This document shows positions 48,095 to 59,400 of a stretch of 64,000 nucleotides of DNA, one piece after another; position 1 is the first letter of the stretch; the number at the start of each line of letters is the position of its first letter. The DNA is taken from the IMG/VR virus record IMGVR_UViG_3300042517_000805, positions 1 through 64,000 of that record; one strand, given 5' to 3'. The DNA is from a virus. The notes beneath the pieces are model-generated. The model was not told the DNA's origin. It was given only the letters and a program-made list of their open reading frames with translations, and ran no database searches. A program made the translations under genes and the position numbers.

Positions 48095-49101
48095 GTCAGG
48101 AACTAGAACAGTTTATATATCGTATTATAAGTGGTAAGTTATTATTTAATCATAATAATAAGACATATATTCTTGTTCCTCCTAAGCCCATAGTAAAATA
48201 TAGGGCTAATTTATTATATGTTTCTATCTTAAATGATGAAAAATACAATGAATGGATAAGAGCAGAAAATTTGGATAGATATATGACCTTTTTAGAAGTT
48301 TGGAATAATGAGATGACTAGCTTTGTAGAGAGATCAGAGAAGCAGATAGAGGACTTGAAAGTATCTCTATTCAATAATAGACTTAATAATAAAATGACAA
48401 CAAGAACTCGTAATCAACTAGCTAATCTCAGAAGAAAACTATCCGAACTACAACTAATACGACAAACATACTATGCTCAAACCTTAGAGGGTTATGCTGA
48501 AAGCATTAAGTATGAGTATATTATTACCAGTACATTATTCTATAATAAGAAAAAAGTATTTGGTAAATTTGGATCATTACAAACATCATATCAAGACTTT
48601 ACATCAGTAGTATCAGAAATCAACACCCATGCTTTGCAAACACCAGATTATAGAAGAATTGCAAGATCAGAATTATGGAGATCATTTTGGACAATAGATA
48701 AAAACAATATTTTTCCTGGGCCAGTTTCATTGTGGACAGAAGAACAACGAACATTAGCCGGATATAGTTCCATGTATGATAGTGTACATGAACATCCAGA
48801 AAAGCCCAACGACTCAGTAATTGATGATGACGATATGCTTGATGGTTGGATGATTAGTCAACGTCGCGCTATGGAGAAGAACAAACTACAAGAATCTATG
48901 CTTAAAACTAATTCCAAGCTCGGTAAAGCACAAGAAGTATTTATCTTTACAGATAACGAGCAAGGAGTCAAAGAGGTTATGGGTATGAATTCAGAAGAGG
49001 CAAATTTAGCTATTGCACAACGATCTAACATACTAAATAAAGGGCAATCAATAGACCATGCCCGCTTGCCAGACGTTCAAAAAGATTTACTAAATAAATA
49101 G
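48091..49101 (+). CDS. Putative tail assembly protein (336 aa)
   Basis: MSQELEQFIYRIISGKLLFN... An N-terminal domain with YILVPPKPIVKYRANLLYVS, then a long helix/coiled coil (SEKQIEDLKVSLFNNRLNNK, LANLRRKLSELQLIRQTYYA), then a largely helical C-terminus with DDDDMLDGWMISQRRAMEK. Its place before the tape measure suggests a tail assembly chaperone or initiator role. No sequence-level family identified. Confidence 0.55.
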   Translation: MSQELEQFIYRIISGKLLFNHNNKTYILVPPKPIVKYRANLLYVSILNDEKYNEWIRAENLDRYMTFLEVWNNEMTSFVERSEKQIEDLKVSLFNNRLNNKMTTRTRNQLANLRRKLSELQLIRQTYYAQTLEGYAESIKYEYIITSTLFYNKKKVFGKFGSLQTSYQDFTSVVSEINTHALQTPDYRRIARSELWRSFWTIDKNNIFPGPVSLWTEEQRTLAGYSSMYDSVHEHPEKPNDSVIDDDDMLDGWMISQRRAMEKNKLQESMLKTNSKLGKAQEVFIFTDNEQGVKEVMGMNSEEANLAIAQRSNILNKGQSIDHARLPDVQKDLLNK

Positions 49102-49111
49102 GATATAAAAT

Positions 49112-49399
49112 ATGACAAATTATCAACAGTTACTCTACGACGTAGAAACAAAGTTCAAAACAACAATGATTGGCTCATTAGCCAGATTTGAAGAAACATT
49201 TGGTCATCTATGGGAAGAAGAAGGACCTGATCAGCAAGAATATTTGGAATCTTGGGAATATACTCGAAATGCTATTCTTAACAACGGGAACAAGCAAATG
49301 AGAGCAGCATTAGATGATTTGTCAGACGCTATATTGGGGTCATATAAAACAAAATATACTTACAAGTTCAACAATAGGAATCATGGAGATAAACAATGA
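49112..49399 (+). CDS. Putative tail assembly chaperone, short subunit (95 aa)
   Basis: MTNYQQLLYDVETKFKTTMI..., all-helical and acidic (FEETFGHLWEEEGPDQQEYL). Coupled by ATGA overlap to the gene at 49396. A pair of helical proteins just before the tape measure is the usual chaperone arrangement, here as two overlapping genes instead of a visible frameshift pair. Confidence 0.5.
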   Translation: MTNYQQLLYDVETKFKTTMIGSLARFEETFGHLWEEEGPDQQEYLESWEYTRNAILNNGNKQMRAALDDLSDAILGSYKTKYTYKFNNRNHGDKQ

Positions 49400-50298
49400 A
49401 GACAAAGACTTTCAAGGCCACTATCGACGGTAAGGAAAGAGAATTTTTAGTCAAGACACCATCTTTAACTGATCAGAGAGAAGGTCAAAAGGTTTATAAT
49501 CAAGCCTTTACTGATGCTATCAAGAGTAAAAGTGTTGTTAGGGCTAAATTAGATGATTTATTAGAAGATCAAGGACTATGGAATGATGAGAAACAGGCTA
49601 AGTTCACATCACTACAAAGAGATCTGCTAGACGGTGAAAAAAGACTAGCAAAGGGCGGGTTTAGTTTGAACGAAGCCAAAGACCTTGCTATTAAAATGAA
49701 GGGCGTAAGAGATGAAATCAGAGATCTAATCAGTGTTAGAACGTCTTTAGACAACCATAGTGCCGAAGGTCAAGCAGATAATGCTAGATTTAATTATCTG
49801 GTATCCGTATGCGTGGTGTATAGTGATAACAAAGAGCCATATTTTAGGAATATGGAAGACTATTTAAATCGAGCTACTGAAGAAGTTTCTTTATTAGGTG
49901 CTCAAAATTTGGCTAACATGATTTATGGATTGGACAATGATTATGAGACTAATTTGCCAGAAAATAAATTTTTGAAAAAGTATAGATTCGTTGATGATAA
50001 GCTAAGACTAATTGATAAGAAGGGCAGATTGGTAGATGCTGATGGCAGACTAATAGACAGCAGTGGCAGATTTATTGATGAAGAAGGCAATTTTGTTGAT
50101 AAATATGGCAATAAGGTTACTTCAGACGGAGATTATATTGTTGAAACAAAACCGTTTTTGGACGACAATGGAAATCCAGTTGTTCTAGAGGAAGAGAAAA
50201 CAGATGCACCAGCAACCACTGAGACACCTCCAACACCTCCTCCTGCCCAACCATCTCCTACAGAGGCTCAACCCCCAGTTCAGCCAACTAATAGTTAG
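49396..50298 (+). CDS. Putative tail assembly chaperone with tandem DG repeats (300 aa)
   Basis: MKTKTFKATIDGKEREFLVK starts a beta domain followed by helices. Residues about 207-255 carry seven tandem 8-residue repeats (LIDKKGRLVDADGRLIDSSG, RFIDEEGNFVDKYGNKVTSD), consensus hD-x-x-G-R/N-h-h. The C-terminus is Pro/Thr/Gln-rich and likely disordered. Directly precedes the terminator and tape measure. The chaperone call is by position; the repeat region is unusual. Confidence 0.55.
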   Translation: MKTKTFKATIDGKEREFLVKTPSLTDQREGQKVYNQAFTDAIKSKSVVRAKLDDLLEDQGLWNDEKQAKFTSLQRDLLDGEKRLAKGGFSLNEAKDLAIKMKGVRDEIRDLISVRTSLDNHSAEGQADNARFNYLVSVCVVYSDNKEPYFRNMEDYLNRATEEVSLLGAQNLANMIYGLDNDYETNLPENKFLKKYRFVDDKLRLIDKKGRLVDADGRLIDSSGRFIDEEGNFVDKYGNKVTSDGDYIVETKPFLDDNGNPVVLEEEKTDAPATTETPPTPPPAQPSPTEAQPPVQPTNS

Positions 50299-50328
50299 TG
50301 TTTTTTGTTTTATCTTGACTCCTAAAAG

Positions 50329-50372
50329 TATTCCCTGCTCAGACATTGTTTTGGGCCGGGAATATTTTTTAT
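50329..50372 (+). terminator. Rho-independent terminator before the tape-measure gene
   Basis: TATTCCC/GGGAATA stem with a 22-nt loop, then TTTTTTATT. Placed 30 nt after the stop at 50298. The tape-measure gene may therefore depend on read-through or a promoter I could not identify in the short gap. Confidence 0.75.
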
Positions 50373-50409
50373 TATTACCAATATCCATCTAACTTAATAA
50401 TATAATTTT

Positions 50410-53400
50410 ATGGCTACAGCTTTTAATTTGACAGCACAACTTAATTTACGCGGTCCAAATAATGTTAACAAGATTGTTGGAGACATTAAGAAACAACTAT
50501 CTGGCATAACTGCTAATGTTAACTTGAAGTTGGACCCTAATGTTGCCAAGAACGTTAAGGCTCTTGATGCTTCGTTAAAATCGTTAAATTCTACATTATC
50601 TAGAACCTCTACGACAGCAACTTCTGCAGCATCTGCGATATCTTCTTTTGGTAGGGCTGTTAATTCTGTTAGCATAAAAAACATACCGTCACAAATTAAT
50701 GCCACGGTATCTAGTATGAATAAGCTAAATAAATCTAGCGGAACCATTGGACAGTCTTTGAATGAAGCAGCAACGGAGATGCAGGAGTTCGGTAAACAAG
50801 CAGGATTAGCAATTAGACGATTTGCTGCATTTACTGCTGTTACTGGAGTTATTTATAGTTTAACTAATAGTATTAATCAGGGTATTCAGGCTTTTATAGA
50901 ATATGACAAAGAATTAGTTCGTTTACAACAAGTCACAGGTCAAACTGCCGGAGGCTTAAAGCAACTACAAAATTCAATTTCTCAATTAGCAACTGGTTTG
51001 GGTGTTAGTTCAAAAGAATTAACAACAGTATCAGTTACACTAGCACAAGCCGGTTTAAGTGCAAAAGATACCGAAAGAGCCTTAAGAGCATTAGCATTAA
51101 GTTCACTAGCCCCATCATTTGACGACATGAATGAAACGGTAGAAGGTTCTATTGCTTTGATGAGACAGTTCGGCATTAGTGCTGGACAATTAGAACAAGC
51201 CCTAGGTTCTGTCAACGCTGTTGCTGCTGCGTTCGCCGTAGAAGCCGATGACCTAATTACTGCTATTCAGCGTACCGGCGGTGTGTTTGCTACTGCTAGT
51301 AAAGGCGTTAGTGAAGGAACAGATGCTCTTAATGAATTTATCTCGGTGTTTACTAGCGTGAGAGCAACCACTCGTGAAAGTGCAGAAACTATTGCTACTG
51401 GTTTACGTACTATCTTTACACGTATTCAGAGAGGTAGCACAATTGATGCCCTTAAGGAGTTCGGTGTTACTCTAACAGACTCAGAGGGCAAATTCGTTGG
51501 AGCCTATAGAGCCGTACAATTACTAAGTGAAGGATTGTCTAAACTAGATCCAAGAGATATTAAATTTTCTAGAATTGTAGAAGAGTTGGGCGGCTTTAGG
51601 CAGATTGGTAAAGTTATTCCTCTTATCCAACAGTTTTCTGTTGCTCAGAACGCTCTTAAGATAGCACAAACAGGACAATCTTCTTTAGCTAAAGATGCAG
51701 CAACAGCACAATTGTCATTAGCAAATCAAATTCAAAAAGTTCGTGAAGAATTCTTTGCGCTGTTTCGTGAAATTGGACAAAGCAAAGGCTTTCAATCCTT
51801 ACTCACTGGAGTATTAACACTAACAAGAGGACTAATCAAGCTTGCTGATGTTTCAAAGAGTTTGCTACCTGCGTTGAGTGTCGTTTTAGCATTTAAGGGT
51901 GCTAGTGCTTTAACTCAATTTGCTAGCGGTTTCAGCAAGGGTTTCAGGCCGGGTGGTGGTAAACCAGAAAAAGAAAGACCACGATTCGCAGACGGCGGAA
52001 GGGTTAGAAGATTTGCTACTGGTGGTGTAGTGCCCGGTAGTGGTGACAGAGATACTGTTCCAGCTATGCTAACTCCTGGTGAGTTTGTGGTGAGAAAACA
52101 AGCAGTTAAAAGTATTGGAACAGCACATCTACATAGAATAAATAAGCGAGCTAAGGGTGGCCCAATTACAGTAGAAAAATTAAAAGATATTAATCCCAAT
52201 GCTGTTCAGCCTGACTATAGAAATACAGAAGAAGCAAAAAATAAAGTAGGAGAAAAAGACCAAACTTGGAGCACATACAGAGATCAAGGCAGGAGAGGGA
52301 AGGTCAGGTCAACAGCTGTTAAATATATGCAGCCAAGAGACGAAGTATACGGAGATGTAGAATACGTACCTATTCCTGATCCTAATAGGTCAGAAGTTGA
52401 AAAATATTTTGGCAAGATAGTTCTTAAAAAAGGAATTAAGTCTATCAATCCAAAAGATAAGAGAATAAGTACTGCTTATGAAAATTATGCTCAGGATAAA
52501 GTAAAAACAATAGGAGCTCGGTATAGTGGAGATTATGATCCTTTAGATTTTGAAACCGGAGATGTTAAATTCTATAGTTCTGAAGAAAATATTCAAAAAT
52601 ATGTTTCGATAAATAAAGTTCTTTCAAAAAGACTCAGACATCAAAATAAAGATAATAGAATTAAATGGCAACCAAACTCTCCAGAACAAAAAGAGTTAGA
52701 GCCAACAACAATATATCATCCAACAGACTTAACGGAAAATAATAATTTAAAGAAAAGAATTTCAGACTGGATTTTATTATCACAAAATCAAAGAACAACT
52801 CAGGCGATTAGAGAGGGTGACTCTTTTAGTTTTGGTGGATTAGTTCAAAAATTTGCCGAAGGAGGAGAGGCTGCTAGGATTAGGAGAGTTGGAATTATAG
52901 ATAGTGACGTATTGCGAGATAAGATTAACGCTGAAAAAGTTGCTCAAGGAATGGAGTCAATCGGATCAGATAGTATACAAGACTATACCATACAACTAGC
53001 CAAGCTAGGCGTACAAAAAAGAAAGTCTGGTGACCTCAAAAAGTTTAGAGTTATTGCTGGAGCTGCTGGTAGTGGAAAGAGCAGCTTAGCTACTGGAGTA
53101 TCTGCTAATGATAACGCTACTTTGCGAAAAACTATTAGATCTCATATTATAACTCCACAAGATCTGGATAGTGTAGATGAAATTTTAACTATCACAGCAA
53201 ATGTTAGTGATGCAAAATTAGAGGGCTATCTTAGAGATGCAGATAGAACATATACCGTCTCATCCTCTACTAAGGCCGAGCAAGATCTAATAAAAAGAAA
53301 TAAAGAATCCAGAGACATCACTGGACAAGGACTTTACGGCAGAGAACCAGGGAAAACAAAGGGCGTTCCTGCAGATTTTGGAGTAGAAGAAGCAACACTA

Positions 53401-56400
53401 ATCGATCAACTAGGATCAAAAAATGTTGTACTAGGAAGAAAAGAAGATGCTGAAGGTAATCTTACAAATAGATTTAGAAGAAAAAGAGAAGATGAATTAC
53501 CAGAAATAGTACAAGCAGAAGGCTTCTATACTGGTGGTTTTGCTCCTCCAACAAGAGGTCACAGAGGCGCTTTTGATACATTGCTAGCAAATGTAATTGC
53601 CAAAAATCCAAAGGCAACACTAAAAGATATTTTGGTTTCAGTAGCTCCTAATGTTGCGATGGTCGAAGGAAAAGAAGGACTAGAGCACGCTGCTAGATAT
53701 GGTATTTTTGATGCTGATTTTAGATCATTATTAGCAGATGTAAACTTTAAAGGAGCTATGATCTCTCAGGATGCACAGTCTACTCCTGGAATACTTCCCA
53801 AGGTTATGGAAGTTCCTAGCGAAAACAATCGTAGAAAATTTGCTCGACTCAAAGGAGCGATGGCTATTACTTCCGGAAAAGAACAGGGAGTTTTAGGAAA
53901 ATACGAGAGAGCAGGAATTGAGGTTACTGACATTCCAAGAATAGAGGATATTAGTGCTACTAAAGTAAGAGAATTATTATTTAGTCAAAATTATACTGAA
54001 CTTGATAAAATAGTTAATCCTGAAGTTGGGGCAATACTTAAAGGTAATCAACCACAGCTTAAAAATAGATCAGTAATGGTTCCTGTTTTATTAGAAGAGC
54101 TTCATAAAGCAGCCGAAGCTAATACTGTTTTAGCTAACCAAAAAGCAGATGATATACTTGCTAATGCTCCTGGCGGTCCATATGCTAATGTTAGTAAAAA
54201 ATTAAAAACAGAACACCCAGATATTGCAGCACAAGTTAAGTCTATTAGAGAACAAAGAGATCAGTTTAAGAAGTCTATTTCTGGAGCTAAAGCCCATTCT
54301 ATTATTAGTGAATTAGCAGCTGCCTATCCTGAAATTTATGGTATTGATCCTTCTCGTAGAGCAGCAACAGCAGCCGCTAGCATATCAGCAGAAGACGCTA
54401 GGTCTCATCTAGGAGATAGAGTAAAATCGCTAGTGTCAGGAAGAGGCGCAGCAACTCCAGAACCTTCTCTGCTAGAGAGTATCAAGCAAAATGTTACCAA
54501 ACAATTAGCAATTCCAAAGGGTTCAGGTACTTTACCCACAGACTCTAAGACAATTACTAGCGCCTTCTTAAATACCAAGATACCGTCTGATCCAACATTC
54601 GGTATGTTTTCAGGCAAGACTATAGATCCTGGTATAGTAAAGAAAGTTTGGAGACAAACATATCCAGGACTATCAGAAGATAAGACAGCAAGCTATATTG
54701 CTTTAAAAGAATGGCTAGAAGCACAATATAATACTCGTACCGGCGCCAAAACTGAAAAACTGTCTCAGGCCATTCAAGAATCTAAAATGGTTGGATTGGT
54801 TGGTATGCTACCAATCGGACACGAAAAACTATCTGGCCCATTTACATGGATGCTGGGTAAAAATGCTGCTGGCGAGGATGTTTCCGTTACTGCTTCAATT
54901 ATAGAAAGAGGATTGGGCAAACAATACGAGGAAGAGATTAAAAAAGCACAGAGTCACGCTGAACAAGGATCAGAACTTCTAGCTTCTGGACTAGCGTCTA
55001 AGATGAAAAAACGACCAGAGTCTTTAAGATCTCTTGATAAAGCTCAGCTTGAAACTTTAGGTCAGGGAAATATTGAAGGAGCATATGTTGAACAGGCATT
55101 AGCCAGACTATGGGCCAATTTAGACAATGTTAGTACCAGAACTCGACCAATAGACTACCCAGACGGTCTCGGAGAATCTGCTGAACTATTTCCTGGCATA
55201 TCTCCAACTATGCCGACAGAAGTTAAGAGAACAATTAATAGTGATAGTAGAAGTGATGCCATAGAAGAATTCCAAAGGTATTTCAGACTTATTCATGCAA
55301 TACCAGAACCAAAAGCCAAGAAAGAAGCAGTTAAAGCATTAGCTTCAGGCGGAGAAGTACAAAGATTCATGGCTGGTGGAGTAGCAACCAAAACCAGAAA
55401 ACCAAAAGAAGTTTTTGGAACTGGAGAAACAGCATTCCCATCAAGAATATCAAAAAAATATGCCGAAGAACAACATTCAGCTAGTGAAAGCTTAAGAGCT
55501 AAATTATCATGGGATAAGTATCCTAAAGATGAAAGAATAATGGTTAACGAAGATAAGGTACAAGAAGCCTATCAACAACCATTTGATAGAGATAGGTTTA
55601 CCTCATCATTTAAAGAAAAAATTAGTCGTGACTCGCTCTTTGAGAGAATGTCAGATTTTGCTAAGTTTATAGGACTGCCACAAGAAGACTTATCTCTAGC
55701 ACTACCATTACAATTGGATTTTGGAGCAAGCTCAAGAGGGGGTGGGTTGGGAATGTTCTCTGCTGCTGAATTCGGAAAAGGAGCATCTGGAATTAGGCCA
55801 TATGAAGGCTATGATCTATCTAAATTTGGATATGGAGAAAAAGAAAAGCAAGAATCTTATGGATTAGAAAAACTTATAGCAGCAAAAGAAAAAGAAATAA
55901 AAAAGATTAGAAAAACTCCTACTGAAACTTTTGATGATGGTAGTTTCTCTTTTGACAGTGAGGCATTTCAGAAGACTTATATTGAGTTAGATAATCTTAA
56001 AAATAGATTTTTTAGATTAAAAGACCTAAAACGTGAAGCAGAAAAGGCGGCCCTTGCTGAACAAAATACCATTTCCTCAGCTACTGGTCGTGGAACCATC
56101 GGCTTTGCTCCTTCTATGGGATATGCTTCCACCACACAGAATCACTCGCTATATCATGAAATGACACATCAGCTATTTGAAGGATTAAGAACAAGATCAG
56201 CAGAAAGCTTTACTAAATATAGAGATAGAGTATCGTCTTTATTCTCTGGAGATAATGACGATTTAGCAGATGCTTTTGACTCTTTAACGGCAGTAACAGC
56301 AGGCGGCGGATATACTAGTGCTGATGTTGTATATGGTAGAAGTTATAAGTCAAATAACTTAAGTCAAATACTTTCAAGCTATTATCGTCAGAATCTTGAT

Positions 56401-59400
56401 TCTTCTAGGGGCACTACTCCTATTCCTGAAGATATAACAAAAAATCTTGCTAGTTTAAGTACTCAAAGTACAGCTGCTAAAAGAGCTAGAGAGTATAGGC
56501 CAATAAATCCTCAAGTTAACGAAGCTTTACTTCAAGGAGGTGCTAAGTTTGGAATGACTCAAGAGAAGATTAATAGAATGGAAGATAATGGTAAAGAAGA
56601 ATTCTTAACAACTTTAATAGAAAAAGCTCCTCAGCTTGATCAAAATTTACAAGGGATTTTAGATTCTACCTTAACAGAACTATTAAGTGGTGCTGGAATT
56701 CAAAGACAAAAATATGCTTCAGGAGGCAAAGCTTCAAGAAGAGTAGACTTTGAAGCCGGAGTAGGGCAGTCACCATTCGGAGGTTCGGTATCAAAAAGAT
56801 TAAGTCAATCCATTTACAATCTGCAAAAGAACACCGGACTAAGTGATTCAGAATTCAATGAAATTAAAAAGACGGCAGATACATACGGATACAATGAAGA
56901 AGAATTTAAAGAATATTTAGCAAAAAGAATACAAGAGAAGAAGAACAAAGAGGGGTTAAGAACTAATCCATCAGCACTAGCACAGCAGTTGATGCCACAA
57001 ACAAGGGTGTCAACACCTAGACAGCTAGCATTAGCACAAGCATTAAAAGACACCTCTAATGATATCGGATATAGACCATCTACTTTAGAAACAATAGCTC
57101 AAGCAAGAACAGACGTTGGTAACGCTACTAGATATGCCGTCGGCGGTATTGCTAAAGTTGGCAAGAAGGAAGACAAACAGTACGGTCAAATTAGCATCAC
57201 TGAAGACGCCGGAATGATTAATGTTGGATATCAAAAGGGTGATAATAGACAAGGATATGCTACTGGTTACAAGATGAGGAATAATCTATATTATGTTGGA
57301 TTGTCTAAAGCGACAAAAGGCTATGGACCAAGATTGTATGACGTACTGATGGAAGCTGTAACAGAAAAGGGCGCCATGCTGACATCCGATAGGTCATCAG
57401 TCAGTGAGGATGCAAAACGAGTATGGGAATATTATTTTAAAAATAGGGGTGATGTTAAGAAAACTCCACTTAAACCATCTGATTGGACTGTTAATTCGAA
57501 TTTAATAGATCCAAAACTTTACGGCAAAAAAGAAACTTGGCCCCCAGCAACTGATCCAGCTTGGACATTACAGACAGGTTATAGTAAATCTCCTAAATTA
57601 ATAACTAATACTAATGAGGTTATAAGAAAGAGATCAGGTGGTCGCCTTAGTTTTGAAACTGGTGGCACTGTTCCAGCTTTAGTTAGTAATGGAGAAGCTT
57701 ATATTCCTCCTAAGATTGCTAAAAGAATTGGTTATAGTAATCTTAATCGTATGAATCAAGCTGACCGTAACGGAATGAGCAAGTTCTCTAGTGGTGGTAT
57801 TAGTGTGTTTAAAGGCCCTGGTACCGGTACTAGCGATAGCATTCCTGCTAATTTGCCAGTTGGTAGTTTTATTCTTAGAGAGAAAGCTACTAAGGCTTTG
57901 GGTTTTAATAAAGGAGGTGCTGTACCAGCACAAAGATTTGCTACTGGAGGTGGCGTAACAAGCATGATTATGGAATGGCTGTCATCAGACATGACTGCTA
58001 GAACCAAACCCAAAATGGCTCCAAGACCTGATGTTGTAAACAGGGCGAGTGTTGTTGCTTCTAATGATACCACCAAAGCTTTAGATATTCTTGTTAAATC
58101 TCTTAATCAATTAGGTTTAAGTGCTGCTAATTCTGCAGATATTTTAAATAAGGGTGGGCAAGTTAGTTATAAAACTATACAAAAGGCTTTAGCTGAAGAT
58201 ATTAAAAGATTAAAAATTTCAGGAGCAAGCATACAAAGCATAGTTGCAGCAGAAACTACACTTGCTAATATTCGTAAAAAGAGTAAAGAAGAAGTTACTA
58301 AACAAAAAAATATACAAGGATTAACCAGTGCTAGAGGCAACTCTTCTACTAAGATTGTTGGAGGTCAAACAATTGGGGACCTACAAGCTGGTTCTGGTGC
58401 TGGACAACAAGCAATAGAGACACAAGCCCAGATGCTTGCTGCAGCAAGAATCAGAAGAAGAGGAGGAAAGGTAACAGAAAAACAACGATCTGAAATAATG
58501 GAATCATCGTACATTGATTCTGCTTCTAGAATTACTGGAATTAAAAAGAAAGAATTTAAAGCTGCTGGAATTAGTGGTGGAGATATTCAAAAATATATAG
58601 CTGAATCCATGAAGGATCGCAAGAGCTTGGCGCAGATGGATAAGCAGCTAATAGCACTCAAAACTAATGAGTTGACGAATAGCGCTGCCTACATAGCCGC
58701 CTCTAACGCAGAACAAAAAAGAATGTTGACAGAAGTTCAACAAGCAACGAAAGAAGAAATATCAACTCGCAGAAAGATTATCAACGATCTAGCTGCTCAA
58801 AATGGAACTAAGGGAGTTGGTGCTGCTGGGTTGAGAGATACTAGAAATAGTCCCATACTTAATCAGATAAAAGGATTTATAAAATCTCCTGGTAAAGTGA
58901 TGGGTGGAATATCTGCTGCTGCTGGACTAACTGCTGGTGCTTCTGATATGATTGCGAAAAATATTTATAATATGAGCACAACAGAAGGCCAAGGTAAAGC
59001 AGCAAAAACATCAGCAGCTATTCAATCTTCTGGTACAATTCTTAGCACCGGAATGGCAGCAGCATCACAGATGGCAGCTATACCAGTTATTGGTCCCTAT
59101 GTTGCTGCTCTTACTGCTGTTGGAACAGCTGCTGCGGCTGCTGCTGATTATTTTTATGATTTTACCGGTGCTCAAAAGGCTGCCACAGTAGAATTTGAAA
59201 GATCAGTAAGAGCTAAAGAAATTGGAATTGCTATGGATGGTTTGGATAGAGCATTCCAAAATTTTGAAAAAGATATGGGTAATATAACCTTACAAAAGGC
59301 TCTAGAACAAGCTATTGGTAATACTTCTTCTTTACAAATTAAAGATAATATGGCAGAAAGAGATAATGCCAAAGCAGAGTTTTCTCTAAAGAATAGAAGT

